From the NCBI RefSeq assembly GCF_036013975.1, contig NZ_CP107904.1, positions 1,674,001 through 1,738,000 on the forward strand: a stretch of DNA of 64,000 bases. The letters run 5' to 3'. Shown here in pieces: positions 10,005-19,671 of this stretch. Source of the stretch: Kitasatospora sp. NBC_00458 (GTDB lineage Bacteria > Actinomycetota > Actinomycetes > Streptomycetales > Streptomycetaceae). Both the position numbers and the translations under genes were made by a program. Under the pieces are notes generated by a model. It was given only the letters and a program-made list of their open reading frames with translations, had not been told where the DNA came from and did no database searches. Each line of letters starts with the position of its first letter. Position 1 is the stretch's first letter.

Positions 10005-10052
10005 GCGGGGGCACTCCTCGGTCAGGTCGGGGCTGGTCACAGCGGGTGGGTG

Positions 10053-10103
10053 CGCGCGGAGCGGGTCGGCGCGCGGAGCAGGTGGGCGCGCGGAGCAGGT
10101 GGG
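10053..10103. repeat. Three tandem 17-bp repeats upstream of the A-T gene
   Basis: Units at 10053-10069, 10070-10086 and 10087-10103 follow the pattern CGCGCGGAGCAGGTGGG; the first has two differences and a partial fourth unit follows. They occupy the 153-bp gap between two NRPS genes. They could be slippage products or a spacer; no regulator site is recognised. Confidence 0.75.
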
Positions 10104-10157
10104 CGCGCCTCACGGCGGCGGGACGGCGCTCGGTGGCCGCCCGGGCGGGCGGTGGCG

Positions 10158-13100
10158 TCAGACCGAGGCGGCCAGCCGGGCCAGCGCCGCCGCGTAGGCG
10201 TCCATGAACTCCTCGGCCGTGGCGTCGTCGACCAGCGTGCGCTGGTGGTCGACCGCGAGCAGGACGCGCTCCGAGACCGGGTCCTGGATCAGCGAGGCGC
10301 CGAAGGCGAAGCTGTTGGGCTCGTGCCGCAGGGTGGGTTCGGAGCCGATCCGGCCGTCCTCGATCCGGGCCGAGCCGAGCCGCCCCAGGGCGTGGAACCG
10401 CAGGTAGCCGAACTGGCTGTCGAGCGCGGTGTCGGCCATCATCCGGGCCAGCCGGGCGAACGGCACCCGGCGGTGCGGCATCATGTCCAGCTCCTCCCGG
10501 TGCACGTGGCGGACCAGTTCGGCGAGGTCCTCGCCCGGTTCGGCCACCAGCGGCACGGTGTTGAGGAACAGCCCGTACACCTCGGTGCCGCCGAGCCGCT
10601 CCAGCCGGCCGTTCATCGCCAGCCCGGTGGTGACCCGTGCCCGCCCGGTGATCCGGGCCAGCGCGTGCAGGTGGGCGGCGAGCGCGACCGACTTGACCGG
10701 GACGGCGAGCGCGTCGGCGGCCCGCCGCAGCTGGCCTGGCGCGTCCGGGAGGACCCGTTCGACCGTGCGCGGCAGCTCGTGGACGTCCTCGCTGCCGGGC
10801 CAGAGCTGGCCGGTGGCGCCGTCGAGCCGGCGGTGCCAGTAGTCCAGGGACCCGGCGTCCCCGGCCGCCGCCCGTTCGACGGCGACGAAGTCGCGGAAGG
10901 CGGTGCGCGGCGGCGGGGTGGGCGCGGACGCCGGGTCGGCGGCCAGTGCGGTGTGCCGCTCCAGGAGTTCGGTGAGCAGCGAGGTGAAGCTCCAGCCGTC
11001 GAGGATCGCGTGGTGCTCGGAGACGGTGAGCTGGAACGCGTCCTCGGCCAGGCGCTGCACGGTGATCCGGAAGAGCGGCGGCACGGCGAGGTCGAACGGC
11101 CGCTCGCGGTGGTCGTCGAAGACGGCCCGGACCGCCGCGTCCTGCTCCGCCGGGCCCGCGCCGCGCAGGTCGGCGAAGGAGACGGGTGCGGGCAGGGTGC
11201 CGTGCACGAGCTGGAGCGGTTCGCCGTAGCCGGAGAGGTCGAGGCCGGTGCGGAGCACCGCGTGCCGGGTCATCGCCTCGTTGACGGAGCGGTGGAACGC
11301 GGTCTCGTCGAGGTCCCCGGCGATCCGGTAGGAGTTGACGTTGTGGTAGCTGTCGGTGCCGCCGGCGACCTCCATGTGGAAGACCATGGAGAGCTGCATG
11401 GAGACCATCGGGTAGGCGTCGACGACGTCCGGCGGCAGCTCGGCCCGGTCCTCCTCGGCGAGGAGGGCGAACGGCCGGTCCGCGCCGGGGTCGGCGGCCG
11501 CCGGGCGGGCGAGCGGCAGCAGGGCGGCGACGGTGGGGGCGTTGAAGACGTCCCGCAGGCCGACCTGCCAGCCCCGGTCGTGCAGCACGCCGGCCAGCTG
11601 GACGGCCCGGATCGAGTCCCCGCCGAGGTGGAAGAAGTCGTCGTGGACCCCGATCCCGGGGACGCCCAGCACCTCCGTCCAGACGGCGGCGAACAGCTCC
11701 TCCTCCGGGGTGCGCGGTTCGGCGTGCCGGCCCGCGGCGGCGGGCGAGGGGCGCCCCGGGGCGGGCAGCGCCGCCCGGTCGACCTTGCCGTTGACGGTGA
11801 GCGGCAGCGCGTCGAGCACGGTGACGGTCGCCGGGACCATGTAGTCGGGCAGCGAGCGGCCGAGGAACCCGCGCAGGTCGGCCGGCTCGCGCCCGGTGAC
11901 GTACGCGGCGAGCCGGTCGTCGTGCACGGTGACCACGCAGGCGTCCACGTCGGGGTGGGCGGTGACGGCGTTCTCGATCTCGCCGAGCTCGATCCGGAAG
12001 CCGCGGAGCTTGACCTGGAAGTCCGCCCGGCCGACGTACTCCAGCGCGCCGTCCGGCAGCCGGCGGGCGACGTCCCCGGTCCGGTAGAGCCGGGCGCCGG
12101 GCGGGCCGTACGGGTCGGCGACGAAGCGTCCGGCGGTGAGGCCGGGCCGGCCCCAGTAGCCGTGGGCGAGGCTGCCGCCGCCGATGTACAGCTCGCCGGG
12201 GACGCCGGCCGGGCAGGGGCGCAGCCAGTCGTCCAGGACGAGTGCGGTGAGGTGCGGCATGGGCTCGCCGACCAGGCTCCGCTCGAAGCCCTCGCCGCCC
12301 GGTGCCACGTCGTGGGTGGTGACGTGGACGGTGGTCTCGGTGATGCCGTAGAGGTTGCAGAGCCGGGCGGGCGGCAGCGGGTCGAGGTCGTGCCAGCGCT
12401 GGACGACGCCGGGGTCGAGGGCCTCGCCGCCGAGCATGATCCACCGCAGGTCGGGCAGGGCCCGGGGGTGGCGGCGCAGGGCCGGTTCGAGCTGGCGGAG
12501 CGCGGACGGGGTGAGGCAGAGGTGGGTGACGCGCTGCTCGTCGAGGAGTCCGGCGAACTCGTCGGGCGAGCGGCTGGTCAGGTAGGGGACGACGACCAGG
12601 CGGGCGCCGTGCAGGAGGGCGCCCCACAGCTCCCAGACCGTCCAGTCGAAGGCGTAGCTGTGGAAGAGCGTCCAGACGGCGTCCGGGCCGAAGCCGAAGT
12701 GCGGACGGCCGGATGCCAGGAGGCGGCTGACGTGCTCGTGGGCGACGGCGACGCCCTTGGGGCGGCCGGTGGAGCCCGAGGTGAAGATCAGGTAGGCGAG
12801 GTCGTCGGGGCGGCCGACCGCCGGGGGCCGGGTCGCCGGGCGGTCGGCGATCTCCGCGGCCCGCGCGGTGAGGTCGAGGGTCTGCCAGGGGCCGTCGGGG
12901 GCCCGGTCGGGCCGGTCGGTGACGACCGCGCCGACGGCGGTGTCGCCGAAGACCAGGGCGGCCCGGTCGGCGGGGGCGGCGAGGTCGACCGGCACGTAGG
13001 CGGCGCCGGTCTTGAGGACGGCGAGGATCGCGACGGGGACGGCGGCGGTGCGTTCCAGCAGCAGGCCGACCCGGTCGCCGGGGCGGACCCCGCGGGCTAT

Positions 13101-14711
13101 CAGGGCGTGGGCCAGCCGGTTGGCGCGGCGGTCGAGTTCGGCGTAGTCGAGGGTGCCGTCCGGGTCGCTGACGGCGGGCCGGTCGCCGTACGCGTCGGCG
13201 GCCCGCTCGAACAGGTGGTGCAGGCAGTGGCCCCGGTCGAGCCGGGCGGGACGGTGCGGCTGCCCGGCGGAGGTGAGCCGGAGCACGGTGGCGTCCGGGT
13301 CGGTGAGCGCGGCGTCCAGCAGGTCGGCGTAGTCGGCGGCGAGGCGGCGGACGGTGCCGGGGTCGAAGAGGTCGCTGTCGTACTCGGCCTCGCCGCGCAG
13401 TCCGCCCCCTGCGGTGCCCCCGCCGGGGCCGGCGGTGTCCTCGAAGACGGACCAGGTGAGGTCGAACTTGGCGGTGCCGTTGGAGCGGACGGTGCGCTCG
13501 GCGGTGGCGGCGCCGAGGGCGAGCGGGGTGCGGTCCTCGGCGTGGGCGCCGAACACCACCTGGACCAGCGGCGGGTGCTCCGGGGTGCGGTCGGTGCCGA
13601 GCAGGTCGACCAGCTGGTCGAAGGGCACGTCGAGGTAGCCGAAGGCGTCGAAGGCGCCGTCCTGGACGTCGGCGAGCAGCCCGCGGAAGGTCGCGCCGGG
13701 GGCGAGCCTGATCCGCAGCGGCAGCAGGTTGACGAAGTAGCCGAGCAGGTCGGCGAGTTCGGGCCGGTTGCGGGTGGTGACGGGGGTGCCGACGAGCAGG
13801 TCGTCGGCGCCGGTCCAGCGGCCGACCAGCAGGGCGAACGCGGCCAGTTGGACGGTGAACGGGGTCACGCCCTCCTGCTCGGCGAGCGCCCGCACCCGGG
13901 CGGCGGTGCCGGCGGGCAGGTCGAACGGCTCGGTGCGGCCGCGCTGGCCGCGTTCGGCGGGCCGGGGGTGGTCGGCGGGCAGTTCCAGCAGGGCCGGGGC
14001 GCCGTCGAGCCGGTCCTTCCAGTAGGCGAGGTGCTCCTCGTAGGGGGTGTCCTGCTCGTCCAGCGCGTAGTCCGCGTACTGGGTGGCGAGTTCGGGCAGC
14101 GCGGGTGCGCGCCCCGCGCCCGCCGCCCCGTACAGCTCGACGAGTTCGCGCTCGAAGACCTCGGCGGACCAGCCGTCCCAGACGATGTGGTGGACGACGA
14201 ACAGGAGGGTGGTGCGGTCGTCGGCGAGGCGGACCGCCTCGGCGCGCAGCAGCGGGCCGGCGGTCAGGTCGAAGGGTTCGGCGGCGCGCTCGTCGACCAG
14301 CCGTTCGGCGCGCCCGGCCCGTTCGTCCTCGGGCAGGCCGCGCAGGTCGGTGACGGCGAGCGGGACGGCGAGGGTGTGGTGGACGTGCTGGCGGGGGCCG
14401 TCGGGGTGCAGCGCGAAGGTGGTGCGCAGCGCCTCGTGCCGGGCCGACAGGCCGTCCAGCGCCCGCCGGAGCAGCGTGAGGTCGAGCGGGCCGGTGACGT
14501 CGTACGTCCAGGGGGTGGTGTAGGTGGCGGCGCCCGGGTTCAGGCGGTCGAGGAACCAGAGGCCGCGCTGCAGGCCGGAGACGGGGGCGGTGCGGGCCAC
14601 GCCGTCGGGCGGCGGGGCGGGGTGCCCGTCCGGGCGGGCGGCGGGCGGGGCTTCGGACGGGCTCACGGCCTCGTTCCCTTCGGTGCGTCGGTGGGTCTGA
14701 CGGTCCGTCAT
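10158..14711 (-). CDS. Nonribosomal peptide synthetase, C-A-T-C
   Basis: A 1517-residue NRPS. Domains in order: C1 (HHIVWDG from about residue 173), A ([11 protein letters not shown] near 647, YGITE with Ile replacing Pro, NGKVD), T (GGDSI near 1030) and a second, divergent C domain (HHAILDG near 1237) that ends the protein. The terminal C has no A or T after it; the next gene is a stand-alone A-T, so the two probably form one module split in trans. The pocket residues read D-W-W-C-M-G-L-V-H-K, nearest in pattern to threonine codes but with Trp and Cys at unusual places, so the substrate is uncertain. The ATG at 14711 overlaps the previous NRPS stop by one base (TGATG). The first 40 residues are charged and Pro-rich and may act as a docking region. 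Confidence 0.95.
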   Translation of the reverse strand: MTDRQTHRRTEGNEAVSPSEAPPAARPDGHPAPPPDGVARTAPVSGLQRGLWFLDRLNPGAATYTTPWTYDVTGPLDLTLLRRALDGLSARHEALRTTFALHPDGPRQHVHHTLAVPLAVTDLRGLPEDERAGRAERLVDERAAEPFDLTAGPLLRAEAVRLADDRTTLLFVVHHIVWDGWSAEVFERELVELYGAAGAGRAPALPELATQYADYALDEQDTPYEEHLAYWKDRLDGAPALLELPADHPRPAERGQRGRTEPFDLPAGTAARVRALAEQEGVTPFTVQLAAFALLVGRWTGADDLLVGTPVTTRNRPELADLLGYFVNLLPLRIRLAPGATFRGLLADVQDGAFDAFGYLDVPFDQLVDLLGTDRTPEHPPLVQVVFGAHAEDRTPLALGAATAERTVRSNGTAKFDLTWSVFEDTAGPGGGTAGGGLRGEAEYDSDLFDPGTVRRLAADYADLLDAALTDPDATVLRLTSAGQPHRPARLDRGHCLHHLFERAADAYGDRPAVSDPDGTLDYAELDRRANRLAHALIARGVRPGDRVGLLLERTAAVPVAILAVLKTGAAYVPVDLAAPADRAALVFGDTAVGAVVTDRPDRAPDGPWQTLDLTARAAEIADRPATRPPAVGRPDDLAYLIFTSGSTGRPKGVAVAHEHVSRLLASGRPHFGFGPDAVWTLFHSYAFDWTVWELWGALLHGARLVVVPYLTSRSPDEFAGLLDEQRVTHLCLTPSALRQLEPALRRHPRALPDLRWIMLGGEALDPGVVQRWHDLDPLPPARLCNLYGITETTVHVTTHDVAPGGEGFERSLVGEPMPHLTALVLDDWLRPCPAGVPGELYIGGGSLAHGYWGRPGLTAGRFVADPYGPPGARLYRTGDVARRLPDGALEYVGRADFQVKLRGFRIELGEIENAVTAHPDVDACVVTVHDDRLAAYVTGREPADLRGFLGRSLPDYMVPATVTVLDALPLTVNGKVDRAALPAPGRPSPAAAGRHAEPRTPEEELFAAVWTEVLGVPGIGVHDDFFHLGGDSIRAVQLAGVLHDRGWQVGLRDVFNAPTVAALLPLARPAAADPGADRPFALLAEEDRAELPPDVVDAYPMVSMQLSMVFHMEVAGGTDSYHNVNSYRIAGDLDETAFHRSVNEAMTRHAVLRTGLDLSGYGEPLQLVHGTLPAPVSFADLRGAGPAEQDAAVRAVFDDHRERPFDLAVPPLFRITVQRLAEDAFQLTVSEHHAILDGWSFTSLLTELLERHTALAADPASAPTPPPRTAFRDFVAVERAAAGDAGSLDYWHRRLDGATGQLWPGSEDVHELPRTVERVLPDAPGQLRRAADALAVPVKSVALAAHLHALARITGRARVTTGLAMNGRLERLGGTEVYGLFLNTVPLVAEPGEDLAELVRHVHREELDMMPHRRVPFARLARMMADTALDSQFGYLRFHALGRLGSARIEDGRIGSEPTLRHEPNSFAFGASLIQDPVSERVLLAVDHQRTLVDDATAEEFMDAYAAALARLAASV

Positions 14712-17700
14712 CACGCGGCCAGCCGTTCGGCGATGGCGCCCACGGTGCGGCCGCGGAACACCACGTGCGGCGGCACGCGCGTCCCGGTGTCCCGCGAGAG
14801 CCGCATGGCGACCCGGACGGCGGCCAGCGAGTTGCCGCCGATCCGGAAGAAGTCGGCGTCCGGGCCGAGGTCGGCGGGGAGTTCCAGGACGGCCCGGACG
14901 GCGTCCGCGACCAGCCGCTGGCCCGGGGTGAGCGGGTCGGCCGGGGCGGCGGCGCGGTCGGCCGGGGCGGGCAGGGCGCGGCGGTCGACCTTGCCGTTGG
15001 GGTTGAGCGGCAGCGCGTCCAGCACGTCGAGGGTGGCGGGCACCATGTGTTCGGGCAGCAGCGCGGCCAGGTGGTCGAGCAGCGCGTCCGGGTCGGGCGG
15101 GGTGCCGCCGGCGGTGACGTACGCGGCGAGCCGGTGGTCGCCCGGAGCGGGCTCGTGGACGGTGACGGCGGCCTCGTGGACGGACGGGTGGCGGGTGAGC
15201 GCGTCCTCGATCTCGCCGGGCTCGACCCGGAAGCCGCGGATCTTCACCTGGTCGTCGATCCGGCCGGTGATCTCCAGCAGGCCGTCCTCCGTCACCAGGC
15301 CGAGGTCGCCGGTGCGGTAGAGCCGCTCGCCGGGCGTGCCGAACGGCGAGGCGACGAACCGCTCGGCGGTCAGGCCGGGCCGGCCGACGTACCCGTACGC
15401 GAGGCCGCCGCCGGCCGCGTACAGCTCGCCGGTGGTGCCGGGCGGGACGGGGTTCAGCCGCTCGTCGAGGACGTGGACGGCCTTGCCGTGCAGCGGGTGG
15501 CCGATCGGGATCGAGGTGCCCGCGGCGTCCTGCGCGGTCGCCCGGTGGCAGGTGGTCAGGCCGAGGCTCTCGACCGGGCCGTAGCCGTTGGCCACGACCA
15601 GCCGCGGGTACTGCTCCAGCGCCTTGCCGACGTGGGTGACGGAGGCGCGCTCGCCGGCCGTGAACGCCACCCTGAGGTCGTCGTAGGTCTCCGGCAGCTC
15701 CTCCAGCAGGAAGTTGAACAGGCTGGCGGAGAGCTGGAGCTGGGTGACGCCGTGCCGGCGGGTCAGCTCCGCGATGGACTGCGGGTCGGGCCGCTGGCCG
15801 GGCTGGAGGACGCAGGTGCCGCCGAACGCCAGCGCGCCGTACAGCTCCAGGGCGAAGGCGTCCCAGGAGACCGGCGAGCACTGCAGCCACACCTCGTCGG
15901 GGCCGAACCGGGCGTAGTCCTGGCCCAGGTAGGTGGTGGTGAGGGCGCGGTGCGGGACGGCGACGCCCTTGGGCCGGCCGGTGGAGCCGGAGGTGAACAT
16001 CACGCAGGCGAGGTCGGCGCCGGTGACCGGCAGGCCGGGGTCGTGGCCGGGGCGGGCCGCGACGGCGGCGGCCTCGGCGTCGAGGTCGAGGTGGCCGGCG
16101 ACGGGGAACGGCGGCTCCGCGCCCCGGTGGGTGACCAGCAGGGCGGCGCCGCTGTCGGCGACCGCGCCGGAGAGCCGCCCGGCCGGGAAGTCCGGGTCGA
16201 GCAGGGTGTAGGCGGCGCCGGCCTTGAGCGCGGCGAGCAGGGCGGTCACCAGGTCCGGTCCCCGCTCGACCAGGACGGCGACGGTGTCGCCGCGGCCGAT
16301 CCCGCGGGCGGCCAGGTGGTGGGCGAGCCGGTTGGCCCGGGTGTTCAGCTCGCCGTACTCGACGGCCTGTCCGCCGGAGACCAGGGCCGTGGCGTGCGGG
16401 TCGCGAGCGGCCCTGGCCTCGAACAGGGCGTGCACGGGCGCCTCGACGGCGGCGGCCAGGGTGCCCAGCCAGGCCTCGCAGAGCTCCGCCATGGTGGACT
16501 CGTCGAACAGGTCGGAGTCGTACTCGAAGCGGCCGGTGAAGTCGGTGCCCCGGTCGTCGACGGAGACCGACAGGTCGAAGCGGGAGACCGGGTTGGAGTA
16601 CAGCTCGCGGGTGACCTCGGTGCCGCCGATCGTCAGCGGCCGGGAGTCCAGCGGGTGCAGCTCCAGCAGCACCTGGCAGAGCGGGTTGCGGTCCTCGGTG
16701 CGGTCGTCCGGCCGGTCCTCCAGCACCGCACCGGCGATGTCGTCGAACGGCGTCTCCTGGTGGCGGTAGCCGGCGATCGCCACCTCGCGGACGTGCCGGA
16801 CCAGTTCACGGAAGTCCGCGCCCTCGTCGAGCCGCACCCGCAGCGGCAGCAGGTTGACGAAGTAGCCGATCAGCGCGTCGAGTTCGGCCCGGCCGCGGAC
16901 GCTCACCGGGGAGCCGAGCACCAGGTCGCGCTGCCCGGTGCGGCGGTGCAGGGTGAGCGCCAGACCGGCCAGCAGCACCATGAACGGGGTGGCGTCCTCG
17001 CTGCGGGCCAGGGCCCGGACCGCCTCGGCGACCGGGCGCGGCATGGCGAACCGGTGGAAGGCGCCGCGGAACGCCTGCACCTCGGGCCTGGGCCGGTCGG
17101 CGGGCAGCACGGGCTCGGTCGGGGCGTCCCGCAGGTGGTCGCGCCAGAAGTCACGCCGGCTCCCGGCGGAGGCGTCCTCGTACTGCCAGGCGCTGTAGTC
17201 GGCGTACTGCACCGCCAGCTCCGGCAGCACCGGCGGGCGGCCCGCGGCCAGGGCCTCGTAGAGCTCGGCGAGTTCGGCCTCCAGGACGGGCAGCGAGCCC
17301 TCGTCCCAGACGATGTGGTGGCAGAGCAGCAGCAGGGTGGACACCGCGCCGGAGCGGTAGAGGTGGGCGCGGACCAGCGGGCCCGCCTCCAGGTCGAACG
17401 GGACGAGCGCGGCCTCCGCGAGCAGCTCGCCCACCTGCGCGGGTGCGGCCTCCACCACGGTGAACGGCAGCTCCACGGACGGGTGGACCACCTGCCGGGG
17501 GCCGTCCTCGCCGAACGCGAAGGTGGTCCGCAGGGCCTCGTGGCGCCCCACCACCCCGGACAGCGCCCGCCGCAGCAGCTCCGGGTCGACCGGCCCGTCG
17601 AACCGGAACACCCAGGGCACGATGTACGTCGGCGCGCCCGGGTTCCACTGGTCCAGGAACCAGAGCCCGCGCTGGAAGGTGGAGAGCGGCGCCTCGGCGG

Positions 17701-19477
17701 CCCCCGTCCTGACCGGCGCCGGGCGCGCGCCGCCCGCCGAGGCGGTGACGGCGGCGGCGAACTCCGCGAGGGTCGGCGCGTCGAAGATGGTGTACGGCGA
17801 GATCATGCCGAAGACGTCGAAGACCCGGCCGACCACCCGCACGGCGGTGAGCGAATCCCCGCCCAGGTGGAAGAAGTTGTCGTCGGCGCCGACCTCGGCC
17901 ACCCCGAGCACGTCCGCCCAGACGGCGGCGATCAGCTGCTCGGCCGGGGTGCGCGGCGGGCGCCGGCCGGCGGCCGGGGCGGCGGGCGCGGCCTGCGGCT
18001 CCGGCAGCGCCGTCCGGTCGACCTTGCCGCCGGCGGTCAGCGGGAACGCCTCCAGCGCGGTGACGGTGGCCGGGACCATGTGCTCGGGCAGCCGCTCGGC
18101 CAGGAAGTCGCGCAGCACGGCGTAGTCGGGGGCGGTGCCGGTGGTGTAGGCGGCCAGCCGGCCCTCGTGCGCCACCACGACGGCCCCGGCGACGCCCGGG
18201 TGGCCGGCCAGCACCTGCTCGATCTCGCCCGGTTCGACGCGGAAGCCGCGGATCTTCACCTGGTGGTCGGTGCGGCCGACGAACTCCAGCGGTCCGTCGT
18301 CCGGCTGGTCCGCGGCGGCCCCGGCCCGGCGGACGACGTCGCCGGTCCGGTACATCCGGGCCCCCGGCTCCGGCGCGAACGGGTCGGCGACGAACCGGCC
18401 CGCCGTCAGGCCCGGGCGCCCGTGGTAGCCGGAGGCCAGCAGCGGCCCGCCCAGGTACAGCTCCCCGGCCGTGCCGGGCGCCACCGGCCGCAGCCGGTCG
18501 TCCAGCACGTACGCCCGGCGGTCACCGAGCGGACTCCCGATCGGCACGGTGTCCGCGCCCCCCGCCCGGCCCGCCGACTCGTGGACGGTGGCCGTGATCA
18601 CGGTCTCGGTCGGCCCGTAGGCGTTCAGCAGCGGCACGCCGGTGGCGTCCCACCAGCCGGCGGCGGTGCCCGGGTGGAGCCGGTCGCTGCCGGAGATCAT
18701 CAGCCGCAGGGTGCGCGGCGCCCGGCCGCGCTCGCGGAGCGCGGCCACCACCTCCTGGAAGTAGCCGGCGGCCACGTTCGCCACGGTGACGCCCTCGGCG
18801 TCCAGCAGGTCCAGCAGGGCGGCGGGCGCCACCAGCTGCTGCTCGGGGACGACCACGCAGGCGCCGGCCGAGAGGGCGGTGAGCACCTGCTCGACGGCCA
18901 CGTCGACGGTCGGGCGGGCGAAGTGCAGCACCACGTCGTCCCCGGTGAGGCCGAAGCGCTCGACGGCGGCGGCCAGGTGGCCGGTCAGCGCGGCCAGCGG
19001 GACGTGCACGCCCTTGGGGCGGCCGGTGGTGCCGGAGGTGTAGACGAGGTACCCGGCCTGCGCCTCGCGCCCGCCGCCGGGGCTCGCGTCCGCGGCGCCC
19101 GCGTCCCGGGCGTCCCCCTCGGACCGGGCGTCCCCCTCGGACGCCGCGGCGCGGAGGTCGACGAGGTTCCCGTCGGTGTAGGCGAGGGTGGCGCCGGCGT
19201 CCTCGCGGATCCAGCGGTTGCGCTCCTCGGGGGCGTCCCGGTCCAGCGGCAGGTAGGTGGCGCCGGCCCGGAGGGCGGCGAGCAGACCGACCACGTGGTC
19301 GAGCCGGTCCCGGCCGGTGACGGCCAGCGTCCGGCCGGGCGCGATCCGGGCGGCGAGGGCGCCGCTCAGCTCGTCCAGTTCCCGGTAGCGGACCGTCCGG
19401 CCGCCGAGCCGTACGGCCGGCCGGTCCGGGAATCGACGCGCGACGGACATGAAGGGGAAACCGCGAGATTCCATCAT
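14711..19477 (-). CDS. Nonribosomal peptide synthetase, loading module A-T-C-A-T
   Basis: A 1588-residue NRPS that begins with an adenylation domain, so it probably starts the peptide. Order: A1 ([11 protein letters not shown]), T1 (GGDSL near residue 539), C (near 720), A2 ([11 protein letters not shown] near 1165, YGPVE) and T2 (IGGNSL near 1546). The C-domain catalytic motif reads HHIVWDE instead of HHxxxDG. A1 pocket residues read D-V-E-N-I-G-A-I-T-K, resembling ornithine-type codes such as D-M-E-N-L-G-L-I-N-K, so a basic residue may start the chain. A2 reads D-A-L-Q-F-A-G-G-L-K and is not assigned. Two adjacent ATGs (19477, 19474) and a later one at 19450 are possible starts; none has a strong ribosome site. 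It lies after a strong hairpin and an intergenic palindrome, so it probably has its own promoter. Confidence 0.95.
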   Translation of the reverse strand: MMESRGFPFMSVARRFPDRPAVRLGGRTVRYRELDELSGALAARIAPGRTLAVTGRDRLDHVVGLLAALRAGATYLPLDRDAPEERNRWIREDAGATLAYTDGNLVDLRAAASEGDARSEGDARDAGAADASPGGGREAQAGYLVYTSGTTGRPKGVHVPLAALTGHLAAAVERFGLTGDDVVLHFARPTVDVAVEQVLTALSAGACVVVPEQQLVAPAALLDLLDAEGVTVANVAAGYFQEVVAALRERGRAPRTLRLMISGSDRLHPGTAAGWWDATGVPLLNAYGPTETVITATVHESAGRAGGADTVPIGSPLGDRRAYVLDDRLRPVAPGTAGELYLGGPLLASGYHGRPGLTAGRFVADPFAPEPGARMYRTGDVVRRAGAAADQPDDGPLEFVGRTDHQVKIRGFRVEPGEIEQVLAGHPGVAGAVVVAHEGRLAAYTTGTAPDYAVLRDFLAERLPEHMVPATVTALEAFPLTAGGKVDRTALPEPQAAPAAPAAGRRPPRTPAEQLIAAVWADVLGVAEVGADDNFFHLGGDSLTAVRVVGRVFDVFGMISPYTIFDAPTLAEFAAAVTASAGGARPAPVRTGAAEAPLSTFQRGLWFLDQWNPGAPTYIVPWVFRFDGPVDPELLRRALSGVVGRHEALRTTFAFGEDGPRQVVHPSVELPFTVVEAAPAQVGELLAEAALVPFDLEAGPLVRAHLYRSGAVSTLLLLCHHIVWDEGSLPVLEAELAELYEALAAGRPPVLPELAVQYADYSAWQYEDASAGSRRDFWRDHLRDAPTEPVLPADRPRPEVQAFRGAFHRFAMPRPVAEAVRALARSEDATPFMVLLAGLALTLHRRTGQRDLVLGSPVSVRGRAELDALIGYFVNLLPLRVRLDEGADFRELVRHVREVAIAGYRHQETPFDDIAGAVLEDRPDDRTEDRNPLCQVLLELHPLDSRPLTIGGTEVTRELYSNPVSRFDLSVSVDDRGTDFTGRFEYDSDLFDESTMAELCEAWLGTLAAAVEAPVHALFEARAARDPHATALVSGGQAVEYGELNTRANRLAHHLAARGIGRGDTVAVLVERGPDLVTALLAALKAGAAYTLLDPDFPAGRLSGAVADSGAALLVTHRGAEPPFPVAGHLDLDAEAAAVAARPGHDPGLPVTGADLACVMFTSGSTGRPKGVAVPHRALTTTYLGQDYARFGPDEVWLQCSPVSWDAFALELYGALAFGGTCVLQPGQRPDPQSIAELTRRHGVTQLQLSASLFNFLLEELPETYDDLRVAFTAGERASVTHVGKALEQYPRLVVANGYGPVESLGLTTCHRATAQDAAGTSIPIGHPLHGKAVHVLDERLNPVPPGTTGELYAAGGGLAYGYVGRPGLTAERFVASPFGTPGERLYRTGDLGLVTEDGLLEITGRIDDQVKIRGFRVEPGEIEDALTRHPSVHEAAVTVHEPAPGDHRLAAYVTAGGTPPDPDALLDHLAALLPEHMVPATLDVLDALPLNPNGKVDRRALPAPADRAAAPADPLTPGQRLVADAVRAVLELPADLGPDADFFRIGGNSLAAVRVAMRLSRDTGTRVPPHVVFRGRTVGAIAERLAA

Positions 19478-19569
19478 CCAACCCCGATGAATAAGCGACT
19501 CTGCTGGCAGTGGTGTCGACGATAGGGCGGCCTTTCCGGCCCGATCGGCAGAATGCGCGGAAGTGCATC

Positions 19570-19585
19570 GGCAGTTTCAACTGCC
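19570..19585. promoter_or_regulatory. Perfect palindrome upstream of NRPS operon, possible operator
   Basis: The sequence GGCAGTTTCAACTGCC has 7-bp arms around a 2-bp centre, about 95 bp before the first NRPS gene and after the upstream hairpin. Spacing and symmetry suit a dimeric regulator site, but no binding protein is identified. The minus strand across it contains TTGAAA, a possible -35 element without a clear -10 at normal spacing. Confidence 0.4.
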
Positions 19586-19617
19586 GCTTGGTGATTGATG
19601 GTCGGGAAGCACGAGCG

Positions 19618-19651
19618 GCCCGCCGACGCGCTCGTGAGCGTGTCGGCGGGC
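19618..19651. terminator. Strong hairpin between mutase block and NRPS operon
   Basis: A near-perfect inverted repeat (outer arm GCCCGCCGAC, one G:T pair inside, tight central loop) lies 21 bp past the stop of the FMN protein gene and before the NRPS genes. It probably ends the transcript of the four-gene mutase block. No U-tract follows, as is common in high-GC actinomycetes. Confidence 0.75.
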
Positions 19652-19671
19652 TGCCGCGGAATTCCTTTCCG

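Noticed and set aside
10053..10103. CRISPR array
   Set aside because: Repeats are directly adjacent without spacers and no cas gene is nearby.
10158..11450. Terminal epimerisation domain on NRPS-3
   Set aside because: The domain opens with a YPM-type C-domain start and HHAILDG and is followed by a separate A-T protein; condensation is the simpler reading.
8247..19525. Long plus-strand open frames opposite the NRPS genes
   Set aside because: Same artefact: low-complexity translations, no motifs, and the minus strand carries complete NRPS core motifs throughout.
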